From the NCBI GenBank assembly GCA_964388055.1, contig CAYLXU010000020.1, positions 1-13,433 of the forward strand: a DNA stretch of 13,433 nt. The letters run 5' to 3'. The position numbers and the translations under genes were made by a program. Of the stretch, positions 1 through 5,826 are shown piece after piece (within the stretch, counting starts at the first letter, position 1; each line of letters begins with the position of its first letter). The stretch is from CAYLXU01 sp964388055. Its GTDB lineage: Bacteria; Patescibacteriota; Minisyncoccia; UBA6257; JACRHW01. The notes below the pieces were generated by a model. That model saw nothing but the letters and a program-made list of their open reading frames with translations, was not told the origin of the DNA and made no database searches.

Positions 1-261
1 CCGGCCGGGAAGAACCCCAAGTGGTTCTCCCAGAAGTACCGCACCCGTGAGGAAAGCGATGCCGCGAAGCAGCGCCACCTCGAGGCACAGCGCGCAGCAG
101 CGAAGGGAAGGAAGTTCGACTACTCCACCAAGACGCCGCGACAGCGCCTGAACATCCTCGACCGTCGCCTGGGCAAGGGGGTGGGCGCCCGCAAGGAACG
201 CGCCCGCCTGCAAGCCGCGATCGCTGCCGAACGTGCAGCGAGGAAGGCCATCGCCCAGTAG
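1..261 (+). CDS. Partial GC-rich gene, Arg/Ala/Lys-rich C-terminus
   Basis: An open frame runs from the left edge to a TAG at 259-261, giving 86 visible residues; the 5' end is outside the window. The visible part is very basic and rich in Ala, Arg, Lys and Gln, with long helical stretches such as RQRLNILDRRLGKGVGARKE and a final Ala/Arg-rich helix, and no hydrophobic segment. It could be a nucleic-acid-binding tail, but I do not recognise a family. Codons end almost always in G or C (GCC, CGC, CTG, AAG), unlike every other gene here, which prefers A/T endings. It is also the only protein gene on the + strand. A strong terminator follows nine bases after the stop. The contrast suggests transferred DNA or an assembly chimera. 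The frame itself is convincing because codon bias is consistent and the terminator is well placed. Confidence 0.6.
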   Translation, partial: PAGKNPKWFSQKYRTREESDAAKQRHLEAQRAAAKGRKFDYSTKTPRQRLNILDRRLGKGVGARKERARLQAAIAAERAARKAIAQ

Positions 262-269
262 GGGCAGGA

Positions 270-315
270 CCCGCCACGTGAGAAGCATCTCACCTCTGGC
301 GGGTTTTTATTTTTT
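270..315 (+). terminator. Rho-independent terminator of the GC-rich gene
   Basis: The outer stem CCCGCCA (270-276) pairs with TGGCGGG (297-303). The inner stem GTGAGA (278-283) pairs with TCTCAC (288-293) around an AGCA loop. A T-rich run interrupted by one A follows (304-315). It starts nine bases after the TAG of the upstream + strand gene. Confidence 0.85.
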
Positions 316-320
316 CAAAC

Positions 321-349
321 AAAAACCGCAATCTTATTAGTTGCGGTTT
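321..349 (-). terminator. Terminator of the PAS-domain gene
   Basis: AAACCGCAA (323-331) pairs with TTGCGGTTT (341-349) over a 9-nt loop. Read on the minus strand it is followed by TTTTTGTTTG. It lies ten bases beyond the stop of the PAS gene and faces the + strand terminator at 270-315, so the two transcripts converge. Confidence 0.8.
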
Positions 350-358
350 GCCTACTCA

Positions 359-922
359 TTAAGGAGAAACACTTTGAAGTTTCTTCTCTAACTCTCTTAT
401 TCTTTCCTTAAGTTCAATCATTCTGAGTTCCCGCCCAATAAGCATTTTTTGAAACCTTTCCAACTCTTCAACCCTTTCTGTCTTTTTTAACTCACCCTCC
501 CTACGTATCGTAATATCCGGTTCAATCGCAATAAAAAACTTCACTTCTCCCTCCTCGTCCAATACCGGAGTTATATATAATGCTTGCCAATATGTTGTAC
601 CATCCTTTCTTTTATTTTCTACCTCAGCTGCATAAGACTTCTTTTTGTTTTTAATGGTATCCCACATCTCTTCATACATTTCCTGAGACATGTGGCCACC
701 CCATAAATCGGCAGGATTTTTTCCAAACATCTCTTCAAAAGTATATCCTGTTATCTCTTGGGCCGCACGATTTGCGAACAGTATATGCGCATCCTTGTCT
801 GTAATTACGAGGTGTTGGGCAAGTAAACCAAAACAAGAGCTAAACCCCTCAACCACCTTTTGGAGATAGCGCAACTCCTCATCTGAATATTTAGGACGAT
901 AAGGCATAAAAACAATAATCAT
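359..922 (-). CDS. PAS-domain protein with C-terminal coiled coil, no output domain
   Basis: A single PAS/PAC fold covers about residues 34-138, with the typical VITDKDAHILFANRAAQEIT core, GYTFEEMFGKNP, and the PAC end KRKDGTTYWQ...EPDIT. A charged coiled coil follows (about 141-183, ERFQKMLIGRELRMIELKER). No kinase, GGDEF or DNA-binding domain is present and no transmembrane segment is visible, so this is a soluble ligand- or redox-sensing subunit that probably signals by binding a partner through the coiled coil. The start is uncertain. The frame opens at a TTG (958) and has ATGs at 922 and 907, none with a Shine-Dalgarno sequence. I chose 922 because an extended -10 (TGGTATATT, 927-935) lies directly upstream, suggesting a leaderless or nearly leaderless message. 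If transcription starts slightly inside 922, the ATG at 907 is used. The ligand cannot be read from sequence. Confidence 0.85.
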   Translation of the reverse strand: MIIVFMPYRPKYSDEELRYLQKVVEGFSSCFGLLAQHLVITDKDAHILFANRAAQEITGYTFEEMFGKNPADLWGGHMSQEMYEEMWDTIKNKKKSYAAEVENKRKDGTTYWQALYITPVLDEEGEVKFFIAIEPDITIRREGELKKTERVEELERFQKMLIGRELRMIELKERIRELEKKLQSVSP

Positions 923-1010
923 TTTTAATATACCATAGTGGTTATAAAATATCTTCAAAGCCTACAAGAAACAAATTCCGGCACACTTCTCGTTCATAGT
1001 TTTTGCTGAA

Positions 1011-1040
1011 TAATAAAAACGCTTCGATTAATATCGAAGC
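1011..1040 (-). terminator. Terminator after the two-gene small-protein cassette
   Basis: GCTTCGAT (1021-1028) pairs with ATCGAAGC (1033-1040), with a TAAT loop on the + strand. Minus-strand read-out gives GTTTTTATTATT after the stem. It lies about 20 bases past the stop of the 64-aa gene. Confidence 0.8.
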
Positions 1041-1060
1041 CACGTTTTTAATTCTTCTCA

Positions 1061-1255
1061 TTAGCGAATCATTGTTGGCAAAAACTCATGTGAAAAAGAA
1101 ACAAGATCTTCCTCCTCGCGAACACTATTAGACATTGTCTCAACAACCACCTTCATTCTTCCCACAAGATCTTCTCCGCTTAACACACAATCGCTTACAC
1201 GATACACACCACTCACTTTATGCCGAAACACAAGAACACAATGAAGGTGCGTCAT
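1061..1255 (-). CDS. Small hypothetical protein, 64 aa
   Basis: A 64-residue protein with no recognised family. The N-terminal half is beta-like with alternating hydrophobic residues (THLHCVLVFRHKVSGVYRV), followed by a SGEDLVGRMKVVVETM helix and a C-terminal acidic stretch. There is no signal peptide or TM. It is supported as a gene mainly by context: its ATG directly abuts the TAA of the upstream gene (TAAATG), it has no Shine-Dalgarno sequence of its own, and a clear terminator follows the stop. It is therefore probably translated by reinitiation from the zinc-finger-like upstream gene and made with it in equal amounts. The two may act together, but nothing in the sequence says how. Confidence 0.6.
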   Translation of the reverse strand: MTHLHCVLVFRHKVSGVYRVSDCVLSGEDLVGRMKVVVETMSNSVREEEDLVSFSHEFLPTMIR

Positions 1256-1543
1256 TTAACTTTTTAAACTCTCAATAAATGCACGCTCTCTTGCCTCTTG
1301 TTCGCGTTGCAAACGCTCTCTTTCCGGAACCTCTTTTGTCAATGTACGTTCCATATGAATATCTCTAAGCGGCCTAAGGAGGACACCTTCCTTGAGAAGT
1401 CTCTGGGAATGTGCTTCGCAAAACGCCATTATTGTTTTTCCTTTTTCAAACGCATTTCGCACACCCTCTCTCCTATCAAACTCACGCACACAAGAAGGAA
1501 AGTCACACCGATTTTCTTCCTCCGCCATGCTTTTATATGACAT
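1256..1543 (-). CDS. Small protein with putative Cys/His zinc site, 95 aa
   Basis: The start is set by a strong Shine-Dalgarno sequence (AAGGAGGT, 8 nt before the ATG at 1543); an upstream in-frame ATG at 1585 lacks one. Near the N-terminus the protein has CDFPSC, and about 27 residues later FCEAHSQ. This C-x4-C ... C-x2-H arrangement would fit one structural zinc site of a treble-clef or zinc-ribbon type. The C-terminal third is a charged helix rich in Arg and Glu (RERLQREQEARERAF). There is no TM. It shares a transcript with the 64-aa gene, which begins at the next base after this stop. A promoter with an extended -10 lies between this gene and the preceding terminator. Function is unknown; RNA or nucleic-acid binding is possible but only inferred from the putative zinc site and basic character. 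Confidence 0.7.
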   Translation of the reverse strand: MSYKSMAEEENRCDFPSCVREFDRREGVRNAFEKGKTIMAFCEAHSQRLLKEGVLLRPLRDIHMERTLTKEVPERERLQREQEARERAFIESLKS

Positions 1544-1575
1544 CACACCTACCTCCTTCTTAATGAGCCAACAGC

Positions 1576-1604
1576 AAGATAACACGTATTTTTTGAAATG
1601 AAAA
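1576..1604 (-). promoter_or_regulatory. Predicted sigma70 promoter of the small-protein cassette
   Basis: On the minus strand: TTTTCA (1599-1604), 17-nt spacer, TATCTT (1576-1581) preceded by TGT, i.e. an extended -10. It is squeezed between the terminator at 1605-1623 and the Shine-Dalgarno of the 95-aa gene. Four of six bases match consensus in each box. Confidence 0.45.
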
Positions 1605-1623
1605 CCCTCCTTAGTCAGGAGGG
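1597..1623 (-). terminator. Terminator overlapping the end of the 181-aa gene
   Basis: CCCTCC (1605-1610) pairs with GGAGGG (1618-1623). The 7-nt loop contains the TAA stop of the gene it terminates (1611-1613), so the last two Pro codons and the stop are part of the hairpin. Minus-strand read-out continues with TTTTCATTTC; the + side reads AAATTTTTT and might also work in reverse. Confidence 0.7.
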
Positions 1624-2156
1624 AAATTTTTTACAAAGAATAGAGGCGGATTCCACCTTGAAAAATAATATACAAGATTGTCCCAAAATTCGACAGAAGA
1701 CTCAAACATGCTCGCACCGTGCTCGAGAGTCATATACAAAGAAAAAATGAGAGAAGAATCCTTTTCTCCCGCTTCTACGCTCATGTGATAAGACACGTCT
1801 GCACTAATGGAAAACAACTCCTTAATTTTTTCCTTGAACTCACGATAATGTTTTTGAAAACTCTCATGTTCACGCAATTCTATATCAACTGCATCACAAA
1901 ATATCTTAAACATATCCGATCTTGATAGTTCAAGAAGGGACCCTATGTGATATGCGTGCATCACCCTCGAAGCGCAGCGCCCCTTTACCTCATTTCCAAT
2001 CTGCCGCATATTCCTGAATGAAGCAGATATGCCATTATCAATCACCTTTTTCTTCACATCCCAAAAAGGGGGACTCGCTCCCAAATAAAGGAGGCTTGTC
2101 GCTACATAGGGTGCATCAACATCTTCTTTACGAGGAAACCATGCCATCCCCCACAT
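1611..2156 (-). CDS. Hypothetical protein, 181 aa
   Basis: I do not recognise this protein. The ATG at 2156 is chosen because GAGGTG lies 6 nt upstream; the frame also opens earlier at a TTG (2177) without a ribosome site. It is predicted soluble and mainly alpha-helical, with a Trp-rich N-terminus (MWGMAWFPRK), a charged helix around residues 93-115 (ELREHESFQKHYREFKEKIK), and an aromatic C-terminal stretch (EFWDNLVYYFSRWNPPLFF) that could be amphipathic and membrane-associated but is not a clear TM helix. No catalytic motif is visible. It stands alone: a promoter is predicted upstream and a terminator overlaps its stop. Codon use matches the neighbours, so it appears resident. Confidence 0.65.
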   Translation of the reverse strand: MWGMAWFPRKEDVDAPYVATSLLYLGASPPFWDVKKKVIDNGISASFRNMRQIGNEVKGRCASRVMHAYHIGSLLELSRSDMFKIFCDAVDIELREHESFQKHYREFKEKIKELFSISADVSYHMSVEAGEKDSSLIFSLYMTLEHGASMFESSVEFWDNLVYYFSRWNPPLFFVKNFPPD

Positions 2157-2194
2157 CTCTATCACCTCAATTTTCAAGGACCAATATTGTCTCT

Positions 2195-2224
2195 AGTATG
2201 AAGGCAATGTGCCTATTTTTGCAA
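2195..2224 (-). promoter_or_regulatory. Possible promoter of the 181-aa gene
   Basis: Minus strand: TTGCAA (2219-2224), 18-nt spacer, CATACT (2195-2200), four of six consensus matches in each. It lies about 40 nt upstream of the chosen start. The rest of 2178-2304 holds no other signal I can support, and no convincing terminator was seen after the LytM-like gene that ends at 2305. Confidence 0.3.
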
Positions 2225-2304
2225 CCTGCTCGCAGGATGAATGTGGGAAGGATTTTGAAAACAGGGATAAAAACAGGCACTATTTCAAAAAGGTTTATAA
2301 TAAT

Positions 2305-3381
2305 TTACCTACAAAAATGCGGTAAATCATACTGCATTCCCCCGTGTTCCTGTAGGTAGTATTTGGCTTTATATGTCGCCTGCATCTCTGGGGTGAAGTA
2401 ATCAAATGGACACACGGCGGTAGTATAAATACTGCTCGTATACACTTCAGGTTGGGAAGCAAAACGGTTTGGTGTGGCAGAATTGTATACCCCAAAATCA
2501 AAACCAATTGCTAATGTATGAGGAGGCCCTCCGCTATACCCAATCAACTCCCCTGCCTTAAAAGAAATAGGAGGAAGTACCTGAATTTCTGGGCCATTCA
2601 CCACTGGCTCTTTTTGAAGCACGTTTTTAATTTTTTCAACAGGATCTATAATATGCGCCAACCGAAGCCGCACCTCGCAACTCACTCTAAAATCCACATA
2701 ATAAGGACCGCCCACATAATGCACTCCATCAATCAACTCCATGTCTATCGGCGCGTAAATAGGGACACCGATTGTCGGAGTATTAATATAGCTATGCGTT
2801 TTGATTATCGAGAGATCATTTTTAGGCCTATTGGGTGGAGGAAGAATGTTCGTCACTAGGTTAGGATCAATAAGGTAGTGAGTGAACGCTGGTCTTATAT
2901 TACTTTCACACGTTGGCTTTGGCGCCTCCTGAATAAAATGCTCAACCGGTTTCTGGGGTTCCGGTTTCAAAACAACATCCTCTTTCTTTGTGTATGTATG
3001 CGTTTCTATCTTTTGTGGTGGGACAACCGAAGGCTTTTCTCGACCCCCAACCCTAAGCTCGGAAAATAAGGAACGGACCGAACTGATTTCCCTATCTGAC
3101 ACACCCACTGCATTTAACCCATCAATCTTCTCACCAAGTTCACGATATCGTTCAGGAGTGATGCCTCCAGCATTAAGTCCTATTTGAATTTCCTTTGTGA
3201 GCCGATCAATATCATCTTGATAATTCTTTTGCTCTGTCTTTTGCCCTAACGAAACCTGCTCTCGTGACTCGATGCCTTCTTCATTGTTGGTCGAAATATA
3301 CATATACGTTGCAGTACCCGCAATCGCTAGAATCAGTACAACGAACATTGGAAATAGAATAAAGAAACCTTTTGAATGCAT
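2305..3381 (-). CDS. Membrane-anchored protein with degenerate LytM/M23-like domain
   Basis: 358 residues. An uncleaved N-terminal signal anchor (about 5-28, FFILFPMFVVLILAI) is followed by a helical segment, a Pro-rich linker (about 115-160) and a C-terminal beta domain outside the membrane. The domain follows the LytM/M23 pattern: VPIYAPID (206-213), RLAHI (240-244, like the YAHL strand) and KAGELIGYSGG (275-285). The final motif expected to be HLHFE reads AIGFDFGVY (291-299), so two of the metal-binding His residues are not seen. It is therefore probably a non-catalytic wall-binding or regulatory LytM-like protein (inference), as with EnvC/NlpD-type degenerate members, or a distinct family of the same fold. 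Four Cys residues (158, 235, 324, 357) could form disulfides. The ATG at 3381 lies 7 nt after an extended -10, so the message may be leaderless. It stands alone. Confidence 0.75.
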   Translation of the reverse strand: MHSKGFFILFPMFVVLILAIAGTATYMYISTNNEEGIESREQVSLGQKTEQKNYQDDIDRLTKEIQIGLNAGGITPERYRELGEKIDGLNAVGVSDREISSVRSLFSELRVGGREKPSVVPPQKIETHTYTKKEDVVLKPEPQKPVEHFIQEAPKPTCESNIRPAFTHYLIDPNLVTNILPPPNRPKNDLSIIKTHSYINTPTIGVPIYAPIDMELIDGVHYVGGPYYVDFRVSCEVRLRLAHIIDPVEKIKNVLQKEPVVNGPEIQVLPPISFKAGELIGYSGGPPHTLAIGFDFGVYNSATPNRFASQPEVYTSSIYTTAVCPFDYFTPEMQATYKAKYYLQEHGGMQYDLPHFCR

Positions 3382-3388
3382 ATCTCTT

Positions 3389-3397
3389 ATTGTAACA
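3389..3397 (-). promoter_or_regulatory. Extended -10 promoter, leaderless start of the LytM-like gene
   Basis: TGTTACAAT on the minus strand, with 7 nt between the hexamer and the ATG at 3381. This places the predicted transcript start at or within a base or two of the start codon. The TG overlaps the T run of the upstream gene's terminator. No clear -35 is seen. Confidence 0.45.
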
Positions 3398-3419
3398 AAA
3401 AACCGCCAATTGTGGCGGT
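3396..3419 (-). terminator. Terminator of the 91-aa gene
   Basis: ACCGCCA (3402-3408) pairs with TGGCGGT (3413-3419) over a 4-nt loop, followed on the minus strand by TTTTTTGTT. It begins two bases after the stop at 3421. Confidence 0.85.
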
Positions 3420-3420
3420 G

Positions 3421-3696
3421 TTATGAATTATATTTTCCCTCTCTTAGCTCTTCCAAAAGTTTATCGGTTTCTGACTCCAAATTACCTCTGTCCGCAAAAG
3501 AAATTGCGGGCCCATAAAGCTCGTCTAGATCGGGTCGATCAAAACTGATTGGGATATGAAGGGGAACACGTCTTTCACACAACAGGTTCTCGCCCCTCTT
3601 AACGCGTATCAACCACTCTTGAGCGTCTTCTGAAGAATTAGGAAGATGCGCCTCAAACACATATCCATCGGTTTCAAAAACTCCATGGAGAATCAT
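3421..3696 (-). CDS. Hypothetical protein, 91 aa
   Basis: The start at 3696 is set by AAAGGAGG about 7 nt upstream; an earlier in-frame start at 3717 has no ribosome site and would overlap that signal. The protein is soluble and acidic. The first half looks like a beta-sheet (ILHGVFETDGYVFEAHLP, WLIRVKRGENLLCERRVPL), followed by FDRPDLDELYGP and a C-terminal helix (ESETDKLLEELREGK). I do not recognise the family and see no catalytic motif. It is a one-gene unit closed by a strong hairpin two bases after its stop. No clear promoter could be chosen in 3697-3770. Confidence 0.65.
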   Translation of the reverse strand: MILHGVFETDGYVFEAHLPNSSEDAQEWLIRVKRGENLLCERRVPLHIPISFDRPDLDELYGPAISFADRGNLESETDKLLEELREGKYNS

Positions 3697-3767
3697 GCTT
3701 ACCCTCCTTTTATACAATACCTACTCACTGCATATCATGAACCACTCCACAAATCTAGGCCTCTTAC

Positions 3768-3791
3768 AAAATAAAAGCCGCCGTTTGGCGG
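3768..3791 (-). terminator. Terminator of the two-TM protein gene
   Basis: CCGCC (3778-3782) pairs with GGCGG (3787-3791) over GTTT on the + strand. Minus-strand read-out gives CTTTTATTTTGT. It lies about 22 bases past the stop at 3814. Confidence 0.75.
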
Positions 3792-3813
3792 TCTCTGTCC
3801 TTAGAACCGGAAG

Positions 3814-4092
3814 TTAACCCTCTTTTCTCGTATAAGTCCACCATGGCCATGACCAGAGAGGGGAAAATAAGTATTGAAGTCTTGCATTCAACAAGAGAAA
3901 CAAAATAGTTCCAATTAGGTTCATTGGACCCCACACCACGAAGATCATATGTACAAGATTATTCTCTGAACTCCATGCCCTCTGCCCAAATGCCTGCGAA
4001 TATTTATCCACAAAATATCGTGCCGTGACCCCAGAGGCATAATATCCAACAAACAACCACACAAGAAGCCAGAACCACACAACTGCCGTCAT
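3814..4092 (-). CDS. Small two-TM membrane protein, 92 aa
   Basis: The start is supported by AAGGAGG 9 nt before the ATG. Two hydrophobic helices are visible: about residues 3-22 (AVVWFWLLVWLFVGYYASGV) and about 47-67 (VHMIFVVWGPMNLIGTILFLLL). They are joined by a hydrophilic loop with YFVDKYSQAFGQRAW, and the protein ends in a Trp-rich, basic tail. No family is recognised. The many Trp and Tyr residues near the helix ends are typical of interfacial anchoring. It sits beside other tiny membrane proteins (35 aa, and the single-TM pair at 4365-5289) but each has its own control signals. A promoter with a good -35 lies upstream, and a terminator follows. Confidence 0.75.
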   Translation of the reverse strand: MTAVVWFWLLVWLFVGYYASGVTARYFVDKYSQAFGQRAWSSENNLVHMIFVVWGPMNLIGTILFLLLNARLQYLFSPLWSWPWWTYTRKEG

Positions 4093-4131
4093 GTTTCGTC
4101 TCCTCCTTCACTTGCAATGAGCCACGCACAA

Positions 4132-4159
4132 AATATCACACCTTGCGTACTCGTGTAAA
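4132..4159 (-). promoter_or_regulatory. Predicted promoter of the two-TM protein gene
   Basis: Minus strand: TTTACA (4154-4159, five of six consensus), 16-nt spacer, GATATT (4132-4137) preceded by TGT, an extended -10. It lies between the terminator of the upstream 35-aa gene and the Shine-Dalgarno of this one. Confidence 0.5.
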
Positions 4160-4170
4160 TATGTTTTGGA

Positions 4171-4192
4171 AACAAAAACCGCGCATGGGCGG
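4171..4192 (-). terminator. Terminator of the 35-aa membrane protein gene
   Basis: CCGC (4179-4182) and GCGG (4189-4192) form a short GC stem with a 6-nt loop. Minus-strand read-out continues as TTTTTGTTT. It lies ten bases beyond the stop at 4202. Confidence 0.6.
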
Positions 4193-4201
4193 CTTCTATC
4201 T

Positions 4202-4309
4202 TTAGAACCAGGAGATAGGCTTCTGAAGGCGACGAAGGAACAACACCACAACAAGTCCTGATACTCCGACTCCAGCCAAGAAACCCAATGCAAAATTCAA
4301 CATCTTCAT
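4202..4309 (-). CDS. 35-aa single-TM small membrane protein
   Basis: A short gene seen by reading the strand. The ATG at 4307-4309 is preceded by a purine-rich ribosome site (GGGGAGGTGGT), and a second ATG lies two codons in. The protein is MKMLNFALGFLAGVGVSGLV followed by VVLFLRRLQKPISWF. One Gly-rich hydrophobic helix (about residues 4-25) is followed by a positive RR..K tail, predicting an N-out/C-in bitopic protein. Its terminator follows ten bases after the TAA. An overlapping 61-codon frame (4108-4293) lacks a ribosome site and would run through the terminator, so I prefer this gene. Function is unknown; proteins of this kind often modulate a larger membrane complex. Confidence 0.6.
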   Translation of the reverse strand: MKMLNFALGFLAGVGVSGLVVVLFLRRLQKPISWF

Positions 4310-4364
4310 ACCACCTCCCCTCTTCATTTCAACCCATGCTCTCATAATCACAAAACTCATTTCT

Positions 4365-4838
4365 CTATTCTCGATATTCCTCTACTATTTTGAGAAATGG
4401 ATATTCTCTCTCTGAGTATGCGTATCCTCGAAGAATATTTTCCATCCCCCTACACTCTTCTTGAAATCCCCAGTTAAAAGAAAGACGGTTATCCCACCAA
4501 TAAAGTCGCCACCCTTCTCTATCCACAAACGTACGCCATCCCTTTGGTTCAAATTGCACAAGCTTAGCGCTATATGCATGCGCCGTAGTACTTACAACAA
4601 CACGAACGGGACGAGTATCAATATGCGCAACCCAAACCCATATGGGAACAACCCTCCACCCTCCTTCATACATCCACATTTCTCCAGTAAAAAGATTTCT
4701 TGCAATTCCAATCTCTGTCGGTTCAATATAGCTTGTAAAACCAAAACGCAAAACAAAGATTATCCCTATTGCTACACACAGTCTTTTAAACCACGCACTC
4801 CTCGCAATTCCAAAAATTACTTCATCAATTCTTCTCAT
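4365..4838 (-). CDS. Single-TM protein, paralog of its upstream neighbour (SPFH-like?)
   Basis: 157 residues from the ATG at 4838, inside the upstream gene (14-nt overlap); an earlier TTG at 4865 would extend the overlap to 41 nt. AGGGTG about 8 nt upstream may serve as ribosome site. One TM helix lies at about 20-36, followed by an extracytoplasmic or soluble domain. It aligns along its length with the next protein upstream: TEIGIARNLFTGEM / YELGFTYNKFTGEI, HIDTRPVRVVVS / KIDLRPYQLSIS, AKLVQFEPKGWRTFV / AKLVRFNPDGLKTFI, and GYAY...YPFLKIVEE / CYAF...CPFLTVLQE. The TM followed by EIG...GWRVVPIWVWVAHIDTRP recalls the start of SPFH (prohibitin/stomatin) proteins, but it is far shorter, so that is a weak inference. 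The central part has diverged more and gained Trp residues, suggesting relaxed or new function after duplication. Confidence 0.7.
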   Translation of the reverse strand: MRRIDEVIFGIARSAWFKRLCVAIGIIFVLRFGFTSYIEPTEIGIARNLFTGEMWMYEGGWRVVPIWVWVAHIDTRPVRVVVSTTAHAYSAKLVQFEPKGWRTFVDREGWRLYWWDNRLSFNWGFQEECRGMENILRGYAYSEREYPFLKIVEEYRE

Positions 4839-5289
4839 TGATGGGAACACCCTGTCCAGGAGCAAGCTCTTGAAGCACTGTCAGAAAGGGACAATCTTTG
4901 CCCTCCGCCCTATCAAATGCGTAACACTTTAAAATCTCCAAAAGACTGTACCGGTCATCTCCCGCATCACGACCATGCCATTCGATAAAGGTTTTAAGAC
5001 CATCAGGATTGAATCGAACAAGCTTTGCGTTAAGCACACGCGAATTGGCACTGATAGAAAGCTGATAAGGACGAAGGTCAATTTTGTGTACGCCGTATGC
5101 CCAAGGATTGCGCACGACCCATCCTGTACGCTCTATCACCTTGATTTCACCAGTAAACTTGTTATAGGTAAACCCTAGTTCATAGTTATCGATAAAAGAT
5201 ACCCAAAAGCTATACCAAATCACAAAACTGAAAAGACACACAAAAAAAACACTTCCACCAATTATCCCAGCTTTCATAAGACGACTCAT
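4825..5289 (-). CDS. Single-TM protein, first of a tandem paralog pair (SPFH-like?)
   Basis: 154 residues; start set by AAGGAGG 9 nt before the ATG at 5289. A TM helix spans about residues 7-31. The soluble part begins NYELGFTYNKFTGEI and continues through TGWVVRNPWAYGVHKIDLRP, NAKLVRFNPDGLKTFIEWHG and CPFLTVLQE. This is the better conserved-looking member of the pair. The N-terminal TM and the following 'pipe' of GEI...GWVVRNPW...KIDLRP resemble the membrane-proximal part of SPFH proteins, which scaffold membrane complexes, but length and lack of a long coiled coil argue for a separate family. The second gene starts within its last codons, so the two are translationally coupled and may form a hetero-oligomer. 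A good promoter lies upstream, and no terminator follows the pair, so read-through into the 35-aa gene is possible. Confidence 0.75.
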   Translation of the reverse strand: MSRLMKAGIIGGSVFFVCLFSFVIWYSFWVSFIDNYELGFTYNKFTGEIKVIERTGWVVRNPWAYGVHKIDLRPYQLSISANSRVLNAKLVRFNPDGLKTFIEWHGRDAGDDRYSLLEILKCYAFDRAEGKDCPFLTVLQELAPGQGVPINEKN

Positions 5290-5322
5290 GTTTCCCCGCC
5301 TCCTTTGCGATGAACTAAAAAC

Positions 5323-5351
5323 AAAATAGCACGAATTGTGCCATCTGTCGA
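5323..5351 (-). promoter_or_regulatory. Predicted sigma70 promoter of the paralog pair
   Basis: Minus strand: TCGACA (5346-5351, five of six), exactly 17-nt spacer, TATTTT (5323-5328) preceded by TGC, an extended -10. The rest of the gap 5290-5415 shows no terminator for the Nudix gene. Confidence 0.6.
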
Positions 5352-5415
5352 GTGGATCCCGTTGTGGGGAAGGAAAAACTATACTTGAGAAAGAAAGATG
5401 CTTTGGTATATGTTC

Positions 5416-5820
5416 CTATTTGTTAGCAAACATCTTTGCGAAGATTTTCACATTAGAAAAGGCATCCAAAGATTTGACTTCTTCTGGAGAAAAAAATTTA
5501 AGGTCTATGCACTCCTCAGACGGACTGAATTCTAAATTTTTGAGAACAACCCTATAGACAACATTTGATAACCAAATATCTTTCCTGTTTTGAAAAGTAA
5601 AAAAATAACAGGGTGTTTCATCAATAGAAATAACTTCGATTCCTGTTTCCTCTTTAATTTCACGTTTCAATGCATCTTGAGGATCTTCTCCCCAATCAAG
5701 ACCACCACCAGGCAACTCCCAAGTACCAGATTCTTCTTGAGACAACAAAAACCTCGTTTCGGTTTCATCCAAAACAAGTCCTTTAACACTAACGCGATAA
5801 AAACATTTTGGGACTTCCAT
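5416..5820 (-). CDS. Nudix (MutT-type) hydrolase
   Basis: A 134-residue protein of normal length for a stand-alone Nudix hydrolase, which cleaves nucleoside diphosphates linked to another group with Mg2+. The Nudix box is complete: G39-x5-E45-x7-R53-E54-I55-K56-E57-E58-T59-G60-I61, with metal-binding Glu at 54, 57 and 58. WELPGGGLDWGE just before it is typical of the family. The substrate (oxidised nucleotide, sugar nucleotide, RNA cap or other) cannot be told from sequence. The ATG has no Shine-Dalgarno sequence, but an extended -10 (TGGTATACT) ends 6 nt before it, so the transcript is probably leaderless. A 30-nt imperfect palindrome covers the -35 region. It lies alone between the paralog pair and the tRNA genes. 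Confidence 0.9.
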   Translation of the reverse strand: MEVPKCFYRVSVKGLVLDETETRFLLSQEESGTWELPGGGLDWGEDPQDALKREIKEETGIEVISIDETPCYFFTFQNRKDIWLSNVVYRVVLKNLEFSPSEECIDLKFFSPEEVKSLDAFSNVKIFAKMFANK

Positions 5821-5826
5821 AGAAAA

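Noticed and set aside
2018..2359. 113-codon + strand frame
   Set aside because: It is antisense to the 181-aa gene and the end of the LytM-like gene, has no ribosome site and no family resemblance.
4108..4293. 61-codon minus-strand frame
   Set aside because: It overlaps the better supported 35-aa gene in another frame, has no ribosome site, runs through that gene's terminator and has an uncharacteristic Cys/Ser-rich composition.
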